The notes below the pieces were generated by a model, which saw only the letters and a list, made by a program, of their open reading frames with translations, searched no databases and was not told the origin of the DNA. Source: DASVRZ01 sp038228695 (GTDB lineage: Bacteria; Verrucomicrobiota; Verrucomicrobiia; Chthoniobacterales; DASVRZ01). From it: 14,939 nt of DNA. The position numbers were made by a program, and so were the translations under genes. The DNA lies in the NCBI GenBank assembly GCA_038228695.1, contig JBBRPA010000067.1:1-14939 (forward strand), in the 5' to 3' direction. Below are positions 7,204-14,444 of the stretch, one piece after another. How positions within the stretch are numbered: position 1 is the stretch's first letter; each line of letters starts with the position of its first letter.

Positions 7204-7233
7204 ATTCTAAAACAAAAAAACCAACTTCGACAA
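7204..7233 (-). promoter_or_regulatory. Candidate sigma70-type promoter for the pseudopilin operon
   Basis: On the minus strand TTGTCG (7228-7233) and TAGAAT (7204-7209) are separated by 18 bp: 4/6 and 5/6 matches to the consensus -35 and -10. The region is AT-rich and lies between the decayed IS5 gene and vccD. Transcription would begin near 7197, leaving a leader of about 250 nt before the vccD ATG. Vegetative promoter consensus in Verrucomicrobia is assumed to resemble that of other bacteria. Confidence 0.35.
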
Positions 7234-7252
7234 GTTTTTTTGAAAACAGGTG

Positions 7253-8017
7253 TTAGAGGGTGGTAAAGATGAGAGCCGGATAAATTAAGGCGGTAAACAT
7301 AGTGTAGGGCTTTTCAAACCGTAAAAAGATTCTCCGAAATCCTTTCAGTCGTGGAAACAAACTCTGCCTCATTGCGTTTTTTGTAGAGTTCCCGGCCATA
7401 TTCCCACTTGTTGAGGCGATTGGCCTTGGGTGGAACCACGGGTTTCATATCCCAAACCAGTTGCCGGGTATCGCCTCCCTCGTAAGCGTGGTCCATAATG
7501 ATCGCTCGCAAGGTGTCCTGGCATTTGTCCTTCCACCGCTTTAAGAGTTTGCGTCCTTCGGGGACCATTGGCGCGCTGCCGCCTACGAGAACAACAGACA
7601 TAACGCTGTCCGCTATCACGGGCAACCAGATGAACCTTGGTCGTAAGTCCTCCACGGGAGCGTCCGTGGAATTGCGGGGCGTTTTTTTAATGCTCCTATG
7701 TTTTCCCCAGAGTCGTCACGATGAACCTTGCTGGAGGAGCTATCGCGGGAACCGGCGGTGATTTTGAGTTCAATGATCTGCTCCTGCTGGAGGGCTTCGA
7801 AAACCCGGGCCAGCACCTCTGCCTTAGCCCAACTCCACATCCGAGTGTAAATGGTATGCCAGTGTCCTTATTGCGGAGGGAGTTTTCTCCATTTGGCCCG
7901 GTTTTCCGCGATATACAGAATCGCGTTGAGGACGGTCAGATTGTCATAGACTAAAGTGCCGCGTAGCTTTGGAAAACAATGGGACATGTGTGCGTATTGC
8001 CCGGAGTTCAGTTCCAT
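7253..8017 (-). pseudogene. Decayed IS5-family transposase
   Basis: Reading the minus strand from ATG at 8017 across frames gives a near full-length IS5-family protein of about 255 codons. It starts 'MELNSGQYAHMSHCFPKLRG', followed by 'LYIAENRAKWRKLPPQ', a TAA at 7868-7870, then 'GHWHTIYTRMWSWAKAEVL' and 'FEALQQEQIIELK'. A frameshift near 7682-7690 leads to 'RSRGGLTTKVHLVARD', another near 7605-7615 leads to 'PEGRKLLKRWKDK' and 'VVPPKANRLNKWEYGRELYK', and a third near 7368 leads to 'LKGFRRIFLRFEK' and TAA at 7253-7255. These blocks match the IS5/IS427-type transposase order, including the PPK(A/S)NR motif. With one nonsense codon and at least three frameshifts it cannot make an active enzyme. 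I could not define its terminal repeats. Confidence 0.8.
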
Positions 8018-8299
8018 GAAATCTATTTACCTTAACATGCCAAAACATCAGCGACCATGCCTGGGGCAGGCCGCCGCCCGCGCGAAGATTCTAGGTGCAT
8101 GCCGCTGCCTCAGAGTCATCGCAACGCCAGCGTCGATAAGAAGATTTTTGGAGTTTTGTTCTCCTTATTCTGTTTCTCGGCTGGCTTGCTTATGGTGCTA
8201 CATTTCAGGTTCCTGGCAGCACCGATATGCCATGTCCTGTTAAGCATTCGCGAGAAGCCGAATACAGCACCGGGGGCTATGTTTAACTTTTACTCTTCA
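8018..8299. other. Intergenic stretch between the IS5 remnant and IS481, no supported gene
   Basis: A plus-strand frame from 8057 runs through the IS481 left end to 8338 and includes a hydrophobic stretch ('FGVLFSLFCFSAGLLMVLHF'). It has no recognisable family, no ribosome-binding site that I can see, and extends into mobile-element DNA. I therefore do not call it a gene. No tRNA or terminator is evident here. Confidence 0.4.
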
Positions 8300-8305
8300 C
8301 CTAAC
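8300..8305. repeat. IS481 target-site duplication, left copy (CCTAAC)
   Basis: CCTAAC directly abuts the TGTT end of the element and recurs at 9415-9420. It contains CTA (8301-8303), which is the transposase TAG stop on the minus strand. Confidence 0.85.
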
Positions 8306-8331
8306 TGTTGTTTATCAAGACGTTGTCCGCA
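8306..8331 (+). repeat. IS481 left terminal inverted repeat
   Basis: Outer 26 bp of the element, agreeing with the right end at 22 of 26 positions (differences at positions 5, 7, 9 and 16). It encodes the last residues of the transposase ('ADNVLINN'). Confidence 0.85.
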
Positions 8332-9174
8332 GAATTAGGGAGTCTGGATGATGGAGGGAGGGATTTCAAGGCGGAGTGAGGTCTGTGGAAGTTATAGTCA
8401 TGAAGGTAGTGAGGAAGGAATGTGGCGCGGTGGTTTGAGGAATCGTAGGAGCGGGCGTAAGCCCATTCTTTGGTGATGGTTTGAATGAACCTTTCCGCCT
8501 TGCCATTGGTCTGTGGGCGGTAGGGTCTGGTGAAGAGATGTTTGATGCCGAGTTCTCGACAGGTTGCGGCGAAGAGTTTGGAGCGATAAGTGGAGCCACG
8601 GTCGGTCAGGACGCGTTGGATTTGGATGCCGTGATTGGCATAAAAGGCAACGGATTGACGCAAGGCGTCGAGGACGCTGGGAGTCTTTTCATCAGGAAAG
8701 AGGGAGGCGAAGGCGAGTCTGCTGTGGTCATCGATGGCGACGTGAAGGCTTTCCACTCCTGAGCCTGGATTGCGATTGGAGCGGTCGCCGGTGGCGCGGA
8801 CGCCGGGTTGCTGGAAGCGTCCCAACTTCTTGATATCGAGGTGGATAAGGCCGCCTGGATCGGGGTATTCGTAGCGGACTGGGGGTGGTTTGGGAGGTTC
8901 GAGGGAGACGAGCCTGTTGAGGCCGTGGCGTTGGAGGACGCGTGACAGGGTGGCTTGGGACACGGCGGGAAGGACGAGCCGGATCTGGGCGTAGGTGCGG
9001 CGTTGGCGGCGGAGGGAGAGGATCTGGTTTTCGAGATCGTGGGAGGTCTTGCGAGGCTGGTGGAGCGGTGCGCTGGAGCGGTCCTCGAGACGGGGTTGAA
9101 GGCCATCGACTCTGGCACGGATGAGCCACTTGCGGACGGTCTTTTGCCTGCACCCTCCGGTGCCGCCCTGCGGG

Positions 9175-9193
9175 CAAAAGGCCATGCCTTTTG
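9175..9193. repeat. Hairpin directly downstream of the transposase amber codon
   Basis: CAAAAGGC-CAT-GCCTTTTG forms an 8-bp stem with a 3-nt loop. On the minus strand it begins one base after the TAG at 9195-9197, and its loop contains an ATG (9183-9185). Confidence 0.8.
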
Positions 9194-9216
9194 GCTATCT
9201 CGCTCCGCTCGGTTCG

Positions 9217-9254
9217 CTCACCTTTCGGGCGGCGGCCGCCGCCCGAAAGGTGAG
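9217..9254. repeat. 38-bp perfect palindrome inside the IS481 transposase
   Basis: The left half, starting CTCACCTTTCGGGCGGCGG, is followed immediately by its exact reverse complement, with no spacer. It encodes 'LTFRAAAAARKVS' on the minus strand, just before the amber codon. Such a perfect zero-spacer palindrome in coding DNA suggests template switching or insertion of a palindromic element. Confidence 0.9.
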
Positions 9255-9388
9255 ACCTCCACGGAGGAAATCGCGGACCATTTGAGAGCGGGCAAGAGGA
9301 GTGAGTCTGGCGTTAGCGTGCATATTGATGAGAAGGAATGATGAGAGGTTCTTGGTTGACCCACCACCACCCTGCCTGACATCCTTCT

Positions 9389-9414
9389 TGCGGACAACCT
9401 CTTGAAACATAACA
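9389..9414 (-). repeat. IS481 right terminal inverted repeat
   Basis: Complement of the left end with four mismatches over 26 bp. It lies upstream of the transposase start at 9323 and so probably also carries or adjoins its promoter. Confidence 0.85.
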
Positions 9415-9420
9415 CCTAAC
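9415..9420. repeat. IS481 target-site duplication, right copy (CCTAAC)
   Basis: CCTAAC directly follows the AACA end of the element and matches 8300-8305 exactly. Confidence 0.85.
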
Positions 9421-9502
9421 CATGATCGACTATCCTTCAGGAAGGAACAGCTTAACTTCAGGGATTGATTTGAGGGTGCGTGGCTCAAAAGAACCCCCCT
9501 TA

Positions 9503-12301
9503 CTAAGGTTTCTTCGATGGAGCCGTAACCGTTTCTTCCTTCCCATTAACCCGCAAACGGACCTCGACCGGCTGACCAGGTGAGGCCAAGGCATATTTCG
9601 TCACTTTGCCGTTTTTCCAGTCGATATCGACGATGAGCCCACCGCGTGCGCGCAGGCCTATCACCGAGCCCTCAACCCATGTGGACGGCAGTGCTGGTAA
9701 AAGGTTGATCGTGCCGTTGTGACTTTGTAGTAGCATTTCTGCGACTGCAGCTGTGCCTCCGAAGTTACCGTCGATTTGGAACGGCGGGCAGTTATCAAAT
9801 AAGTTGGGACAAGCCGCTGCGATCAGGTTGGTGAGGAGGATGTTGGCGTGGTCGCCATCGAGCAAGCGTGCCCAGAAACAAGCTTTCCACGCCATCGACC
9901 AACCCGTGGCTTGGTCGCCCCGGCGCTCGAGCGAGTGCTTCGCTGCGGCGAACAGCTCTGGAGTAGTGGGGTTGATTTCCTTACCGGGGAAGAGTCCCCA
10001 AAGGTGGGAGCAGTGGCGGTGTTGCGGCTCGGTTTCCTCGAAGTCCTCCTGCCACTCCATGATGCGTCCGGCCTCATTGATGCGGGTCGGGGCAAGCTTG
10101 GCACGGGCCGATTTAAGCTCGGTGGCGAAGGCGTTATCGATTCCGAGGATGCCTGCAGCTTCGGCGGTGCAATCAAAGAGGCCACGAATGATCTGCATGT
10201 CGTAGGTCGAGCCGATGCAAAGCTGCGACTTCTTGCGCGTCCCGTCGCTGGAGAGGTAGGCATACTCGTTCTCTGGAGAATTGGAGGGGGAGGTGACCAG
10301 TTTGCCAGTCTTGGGGTCCTCGACTAGGACGGCTTTGCAGAATTCGGATGCTCCGCGCAGAATCGGGTAGTATTTTTTCAGAAATGCCTCATCTCTGGTA
10401 AACTGGTAGTGTTCCCAAATGTGCTGGGCCAGCCATGCGCCACAGGTCGGACCGATGCAGGCCGGCAAGTGGGAGGGAGCTGTCTCGAACCACGGATTCT
10501 GCGTGTGATTGGCCAGCCAGCCGGGTGCGTTGTAGTAGGCTTTAGCTGTCTTTTGCCCCTCCACCGCCATGCCTTCCAGAAAGCGCATGAGCGGGAGGTG
10601 AGTTTCGGATAGTCCCGTCACTTCGGCGGGCCAGTAGTTCATCTGGAGGTTGATATTGCTGTGGAAGTCACCACGCCACGGGGTAGAATATTCATCCGCC
10701 CAGATTCCCTGTAGGTTGGCTGGCAGGGGTGAGTCGGCCCGCGAGCTGGAGATGAGCAGGTGTCGGCCAAACTGAAAGAAAAGCGCAGCGAGTTGCGGGT
10801 CGGGTTCCTGTTTTACCCGTTTCACTCGCTCTGGAGTGGGGAGGTCCGAGTTTGGCCCGGTGGGCAGTTCCAGTTGGCAGCGGTTCATCAGCGTGGAGTG
10901 ATCGGCGACGGCGGCGGTCTTTATGGCGTCGTATCCTTTTGCCAAGGCGTTTGCGAGTCGTAGGCGTACTTTCGTCTCGTAGTCTGGGTCGTGCAGGCTG
11001 GTCCCTGCGGAGATGAACAGCGTGGCGGAAGTTGCGCCTTCTATTTGGATTCCGAGGTCATCGACTGTGACTTTGCCGCCGTCCGCGCTTGCGCCCAAAA
11101 GAGCAAGATAACGAGTGCCTTCGCCACCGCCACCGGGCTTCTTGAATGGAAGCTGGCCTGAAATCTGGTGAGCTTTCCCGGAAGCGGCCACGGTGACATT
11201 TTCCTTGCGTGAGAGAGCTGCGGTAAAGCTGATCGCACCGGGTTTCGACGCCGTCAGGCGCATCGCGATGATTTCGCTTTCTTTCGAGGCGACCAGCTCG
11301 CGGGTAAAGATGACTCCGTTTTTGGTGAAGACGGTCCGCGCTTCTCCGGTTACGAGGTTCAGCTCGCGTCGGTAGTCCTCGACTGTCGTATGGATTTCCA
11401 GCGGAAGATCACCAAGGGTGATTTCTGCCACTTGGAAGGATGGGCTTTTCGTCGTGAATGTAAATCGGTAGAACGAGTATTCACCCGGATGGGAGATCGT
11501 GAAATCTTCGCGGCTGCGGCGCTGCGCGAATGGGCCAGCGAGAGCTTGCCGGTCGAGTTTCTTCCATTCTTTACCGTCGAGCGACCCCTCAAGCACCCAC
11601 TCCTGTGGGTCGCGTTCAGGCACATCCTCCGCGCTGGTGAGGCTGTAGGTCTTTACGACTTTGGCGGCGGGTAGTTTGGCTTGCCACATGATGCCCGTCG
11701 CACCTGAGTTGACGCACCATTTGGAGTTAATGTCGGAGTCCACCGAGTTATCGATCGTTTTTCCATCGCCCGGACCATGACCGCTCGGCGAAGTGATCGA
11801 GATTTCTGGAGGATCTTGCTTGGCGTGCTTGTATTGGATGAGCAAGTCACCAAGGATCTGGTAGCACCCGAATTGATTCTCGTCCCACCAGCCTCCGACT
11901 CCATCCGGGTAGCGAAAATTCTGGCTCAGAATCGAGTTGGCGCCATCAATATCGTCCGCGAAAAGAAGGCTTCGGACTTTAGGCAGACACTCCCACGCTC
12001 CGTCGCGGTTTGCTTCGTAGGGGCCACCGGACCACATGCTGGATTCGTTGAGGACGACTCGTTGCTCCATAACACCGCCAAGGTCCATTGCCCCGAGTCG
12101 TCCATTCCCAATCGGACCCGATTCGCGATAGCTGCTAGCTGGTTGAGTAAACCAGAGGCTCATTGGCTCGGTTGGGGGCAAATCATTGGCGAATGTAAGC
12201 GTTGTCATGTAACAGGCGTGGGCAATGATTATTCCTCTCAAGAACAAGCGAGAGAACACTCCCGCCGCACAGGTCATCGTTGATTGTGAATTGTAGCTCA
12301 T
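9503..12301 (-). CDS. Secreted GH95 alpha-L-fucosidase/galactosidase with embedded discoidin-like domain
   Basis: The protein has 932 residues from ATG at 12301 (ATG at 12277 is an alternative). A signal peptide ends near residue 38 ('LTFA' before 'NDLPP'). The GH95 N-terminal domain starts with 'WFTQPASSYRESGPIGNGRLGA'-like sequence at 50-71 and 'LNESSMWSGGPYE', and runs to 'LGDLLIQYKH' (150-159). Residues about 163-299 are an insertion resembling an F5/8 type C (CBM32-like) domain: 'TIDNSVDSDINSKW', 'WVLEGSLDGKEWKKLD', 'YRFTFTT'. The GH95 domain resumes at 'VEDYRRELNLVTGEA'. The catalytic (alpha/alpha)6 region carries Asn549 and Asn551 in 'SNINLQMNYWPAE', Glu677 in 'SPSNSPENEY' and Asp844 in 'FQIDGNFGGTAA'. 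These correspond to the Asn pair, Glu and Asp of the characterised bifidobacterial enzyme. It removes terminal alpha-1,2-linked L-fucose or L-galactose by inversion; which sugar cannot be read from sequence. It is divergent to the GH49-like gene. Confidence 0.9.
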   Translation of the reverse strand: MSYNSQSTMTCAAGVFSRLFLRGIIIAHACYMTTLTFANDLPPTEPMSLWFTQPASSYRESGPIGNGRLGAMDLGGVMEQRVVLNESSMWSGGPYEANRDGAWECLPKVRSLLFADDIDGANSILSQNFRYPDGVGGWWDENQFGCYQILGDLLIQYKHAKQDPPEISITSPSGHGPGDGKTIDNSVDSDINSKWCVNSGATGIMWQAKLPAAKVVKTYSLTSAEDVPERDPQEWVLEGSLDGKEWKKLDRQALAGPFAQRRSREDFTISHPGEYSFYRFTFTTKSPSFQVAEITLGDLPLEIHTTVEDYRRELNLVTGEARTVFTKNGVIFTRELVASKESEIIAMRLTASKPGAISFTAALSRKENVTVAASGKAHQISGQLPFKKPGGGGEGTRYLALLGASADGGKVTVDDLGIQIEGATSATLFISAGTSLHDPDYETKVRLRLANALAKGYDAIKTAAVADHSTLMNRCQLELPTGPNSDLPTPERVKRVKQEPDPQLAALFFQFGRHLLISSSRADSPLPANLQGIWADEYSTPWRGDFHSNINLQMNYWPAEVTGLSETHLPLMRFLEGMAVEGQKTAKAYYNAPGWLANHTQNPWFETAPSHLPACIGPTCGAWLAQHIWEHYQFTRDEAFLKKYYPILRGASEFCKAVLVEDPKTGKLVTSPSNSPENEYAYLSSDGTRKKSQLCIGSTYDMQIIRGLFDCTAEAAGILGIDNAFATELKSARAKLAPTRINEAGRIMEWQEDFEETEPQHRHCSHLWGLFPGKEINPTTPELFAAAKHSLERRGDQATGWSMAWKACFWARLLDGDHANILLTNLIAAACPNLFDNCPPFQIDGNFGGTAAVAEMLLQSHNGTINLLPALPSTWVEGSVIGLRARGGLIVDIDWKNGKVTKYALASPGQPVEVRLRVNGKEETVTAPSKKP

Positions 12302-12436
12302 GCTGATACTTTATATCGGATTTAGCTTTTCCCGGGAATTGTTTTCGAAAAGAGGGCGCTGCTTTTCTAGCGAAAACCAACTTTGGTTTCGAGCCAGTTG
12401 CTTGACTCAAAAACATGAGCGTGTCAGCCTCCGACG
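12302..12436. promoter_or_regulatory. Shared divergent regulatory region of the two glycosidase genes
   Basis: This intergenic region holds three short palindromes: TTCCCGGGAA (12329-12338), TTTTCGAAAA (12342-12351) and AAACCAA-CT-TTGGTTT (12374-12389). For GH95, TATAAA (12310-12315, minus strand) could be a -10 with a poor -35 overlapping TTCCCGGGAA, placing the start almost at the ATG. For the plus-strand gene, a TTGACT near 12411 could be a -35, but no good -10 follows at 17 bp. Palindromes between divergent catabolic genes suggest a dimeric repressor or activator acting on both. Confidence 0.4.
12374..12389. promoter_or_regulatory. Candidate operator palindrome AAACCAA-CT-TTGGTTT
   Basis: Perfect 7-bp arms around a 2-bp centre, lying between the divergent glycosidase starts. 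The size and symmetry suit a dimeric regulator of LacI or GntR type, but the regulator gene is not in the window. Confidence 0.4.
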
Positions 12437-12532
12437 ATGAAAAAACCAGCCCCCAACTGTAAACTACGAACCGACACTTCAGAAGGCAAAAAGCGGTTTC
12501 CGATCAGGTTTCGCGCTTTCTTTCAAAAAACG

Positions 12533-14323
12533 ATGACCCGTCCGATTTTTTGGATGGTGACTATGATCTGCACCGCGAGTGCCTTACTTGGCGCGGACGA
12601 TGTGCGGCCCCCCAAAAAAGTGGACGAAGGGGCCAAGATCGAGGGTCTCCACGTTTATCCTCCTGTTCCGGGGCTTGCCCCATCCGAGTATTACTCTTTC
12701 AGCGTGCAGAAGGTGAGCGCGTTAAACAGCGACAACAAGAATGATGTAACTAACTGGGAAACGCCCTTTGCCTGGTTCACCCGGTGTGTGGACTACGATC
12801 CGCTTCGCAAGCCTGCCTACTACGATGAATTTATCGGCAGTTGGACCCATACCTACTGCAACTTCGAGATGGATAAGCACACTCCGATTGTTGTTAAAAT
12901 CACTCGGCTGAACAAATCCGGCGCGCCCTCTGGCCCCATTACTTCAGCCTCGGTGCATCCAGCCCGGAAAGTCGATTCCTGCGAAGTAATTGATGGAGAA
13001 GTCTATGTGACGATGAGTGAACCTGCGCTCGTAGCGGTCGATATTGATGGCCAGCTAGATTCGCGGGACGCACCCAGGGCAACCCCGACTGGCTGGGGCG
13101 CGGAAGCCTTTCCCTATCGTAACGAAAAGGACGGCGTCCATGCGGTAACCATTTTTGCCAACCCCTTCATCGAGAACAAGCCCGACCTTAACGATCCGAG
13201 CGTCTATGCCGTAGAGCCAGGCCGCACGCCACCTAAGGATGGCAACTGGAAGACGCTTTATTTCAAACCCGGAATCCACAAACTGTCCGTGGACGCTGAC
13301 GGGAAGGAACGCGAGTGGCTGCCCACCGACCCGCTTCGGCTCCTCAACAACCGAAGCTATTACATTCCGGGGGATGCCATCGTTTATGGCAACTTCCACG
13401 ATTACATGGATGACGAGGATAGTGAGAATATCCGGGTTTTCGGACACGGCACCCTCTCCGGGACTAAAATCCCGCACCCGAAAGATTTCGCAGGCGGGGA
13501 AATCACAGAGTGGTCCGAACAAGTAAAACTTCGCATGCTCTTCCTAACCCGTGCCCGAAATTGCAAATACGAGGGTATCACGATTGCAGACCAACCCTTC
13601 CACGGAGTCTATATCGAGGGTAAGGATGAGCCGGGTGAGCCGAACTACATCAGCTGGGTGAAGACCATCTCCTGGCGGCTAAACAATGACGCCATGGGAG
13701 TCCGGGGAAACAGCTACATCGAGGACTGCTTTCTGCGCCATCAGGACGATGCAACTTACGTCAGAGGAATGGGCATCCGCCGCACAGTTTTCTGGTCCGA
13801 CGTCAACGGCACTCCGCTGCGCTGCAGTTTCATAACCATCGATCGGGATGCTAATTACCCAACCACTTTGCCCAAGGATTTAGTGGTCGAAGACATCGAT
13901 GTGATCTACGCCCGGGGAGTCTATGCGGGTAGCAACTCGACCACCTTCGGGATCATTGCCTGCGATGGCGGCGGTGAGAGCAAGTCGCTTGCGGATGGAA
14001 CCCTAAACACTGCCCAGCACCTTGTCTTTCGTAACATTTTGGTTTCCGATCCCCGACCCCAACGCAATCTCTTGGCCTTCGATGCCGTCACCAACTGGTC
14101 TTCGCAAATCGGCGACTGGGCAGGTCTGCACTTCGAGAATATTAACTACGAAAACTCGCAGGTATGGGGCTGGAAGAACCGACTTATCGGCAGCCCCCAA
14201 GCCAAGATCAAGTCCTGGACGTTTGACCATGTCTCCATCGGGGGCAAACCCCTAACCAAGGAGTTCTTGGAAAACCCGGACAACTTCGAGACGAAAGAAG
14301 TCTCGGATATGATCTTCAAGTAG
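12533..14323 (+). CDS. Secreted GH49-like (clan GH-N) beta-helix glycoside hydrolase
   Basis: ATG at 12533 is chosen because it gives a compact signal peptide, 'MTRPIFWMVTMICTASALLG', cut before 'ADDV'. The frame also opens at ATG 12437, which would add a 32-residue charged extension. The product is 596 residues (numbers below use the long form, 628). The N-terminal part (80-245) follows the GH49 beta-sandwich pattern: 'SEYYSFSVQ', 'FEMDKHTPIVVKITRLN', 'HAVTIFANPF'. Next come 'LYFKPGIHKL' and 'SYYIPGDAIVYGNFHDY', then 'FGHGTLSG', the start of a right-handed parallel beta-helix. Asp418 in 'RLNNDAMGV' and Asp437-Asp438 in 'RHQDDATYV' are the likely catalytic trio. Their 19/20-residue spacing equals that of fungal dextranase (D376, D395, D396, from memory). 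GH49 enzymes cut alpha-glucans; the true substrate here is unknown, and a GH28-like role is possible. Divergent from GH95, which suggests a shared polysaccharide. Confidence 0.7.
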   Translation: MTRPIFWMVTMICTASALLGADDVRPPKKVDEGAKIEGLHVYPPVPGLAPSEYYSFSVQKVSALNSDNKNDVTNWETPFAWFTRCVDYDPLRKPAYYDEFIGSWTHTYCNFEMDKHTPIVVKITRLNKSGAPSGPITSASVHPARKVDSCEVIDGEVYVTMSEPALVAVDIDGQLDSRDAPRATPTGWGAEAFPYRNEKDGVHAVTIFANPFIENKPDLNDPSVYAVEPGRTPPKDGNWKTLYFKPGIHKLSVDADGKEREWLPTDPLRLLNNRSYYIPGDAIVYGNFHDYMDDEDSENIRVFGHGTLSGTKIPHPKDFAGGEITEWSEQVKLRMLFLTRARNCKYEGITIADQPFHGVYIEGKDEPGEPNYISWVKTISWRLNNDAMGVRGNSYIEDCFLRHQDDATYVRGMGIRRTVFWSDVNGTPLRCSFITIDRDANYPTTLPKDLVVEDIDVIYARGVYAGSNSTTFGIIACDGGGESKSLADGTLNTAQHLVFRNILVSDPRPQRNLLAFDAVTNWSSQIGDWAGLHFENINYENSQVWGWKNRLIGSPQAKIKSWTFDHVSIGGKPLTKEFLENPDNFETKEVSDMIFK

Positions 14324-14358
14324 TCTTACAAAACCCTAGTAACTTTCCTGCCTTCGGG

Positions 14359-14444
14359 TGAGGATAGCACCCATCGGCTGGAGAGCTGCAAGCTGATCCG
14401 GCTAGTGGCCGCGCCATTACCTACGCGCGTTAGTCCTATCCTCA
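14359..14444 (+). ncRNA. Cloverleaf-like 86-nt structured segment (possible ncRNA or element end)
   Basis: TGAGGATAG (14359-14367) pairs perfectly with CTATCCTCA (14436-14444). Between them three small hairpins can form: GGA-G-AGCT-gca-AGCT-GA-TCC, AGTGGC-CGC-GCCATT (one G-U pair), and CTACG-CG-CGTTAG (one bulge). It is not a tRNA: there is no T-loop motif and the closing stem is 9 bp. It lies 36 bp past the GH49-like stop. Strand is unresolved because the fold is similar on both. Function unknown. Confidence 0.3.

Larger units (their letters stand above)
8301..9323 (-). pseudogene. IS481-family transposase, interrupted by an in-frame amber codon
   Basis: The frame runs from ATG at 9323 ('MHANARLTPLARSQMVRDFL') through the first helix-turn-helix part to TAG at 9195-9197. 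It then continues in the same frame from 'PKGMAFCPQGGTGGCRQKTV' to the end. After the stop the protein has 'RKWLIRARVDGLQPRLEDRS' and a DDE core: Asp in 'LIHLDIKKLGRF', Asp in 'LTDRGSTYRS', and Glu in 'NGKAERFIQTITKEW', exactly 35 residues after the second Asp. All catalytic residues are kept. The usual 'TDNGS' reads 'TDRGS'. The segment around the stop, about 20 codons, is extra compared with family members as I know them and splits the HTH. An internal ATG at 9185 could give a 294-residue product lacking the first helix. The final TAG (8301-8303) lies outside the element. Probably inactive unless the amber codon is read through. Confidence 0.8.
8306..9414 (-). mobile_element. Complete IS481-family insertion sequence (1109 bp)
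   Basis: The boundaries come from matching ends. Reading inward, the left end begins TGTTGTTTATCAAGACGTTG and the right end (complement) TGTTATGTTTCAAGAGGTTG. Over the outer 26 bp, 22 positions agree, ending in GTCCGCA. The element is flanked on both sides by CCTAAC, a 6-bp target duplication. It encodes one transposase on the minus strand that fills nearly the whole element. Length, TGT...ACA ends and the DDE transposase all fit IS481. Intact ends and duplication suggest a fairly recent insertion. The target was non-coding DNA past the end of the GH95 gene. Confidence 0.9.

Noticed and set aside
7200..7260. Terminal inverted repeat of the IS5 remnant
   Set aside because: Only scattered similarity (TGTTA, TAAA) between the two sides; not enough to set element ends.
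8057..8338. 93-codon plus-strand frame with one possible membrane segment
   Set aside because: It runs out of intergenic DNA into the IS481 left end and shows no family match or ribosome-binding site.
8481..9341. Several plus-strand frames opposite the IS481 transposase
   Set aside because: Antisense shadows of the transposase; their repetitive Gly/Arg composition mirrors its codon usage.
9487..9516. Terminator for the GH95 gene
   Set aside because: A weak imperfect AAGAA.CC/GG.TTCTT pairing overlaps the stop codon; it is GC-poor with mismatches and lacks a proper T-tract.
14359..14444. tRNA gene
   Set aside because: The cloverleaf impression fails on detail: 9-bp acceptor-like stem, no TTCRANNY T-loop, no plausible anticodon arm of 5 bp with a 7-nt loop.
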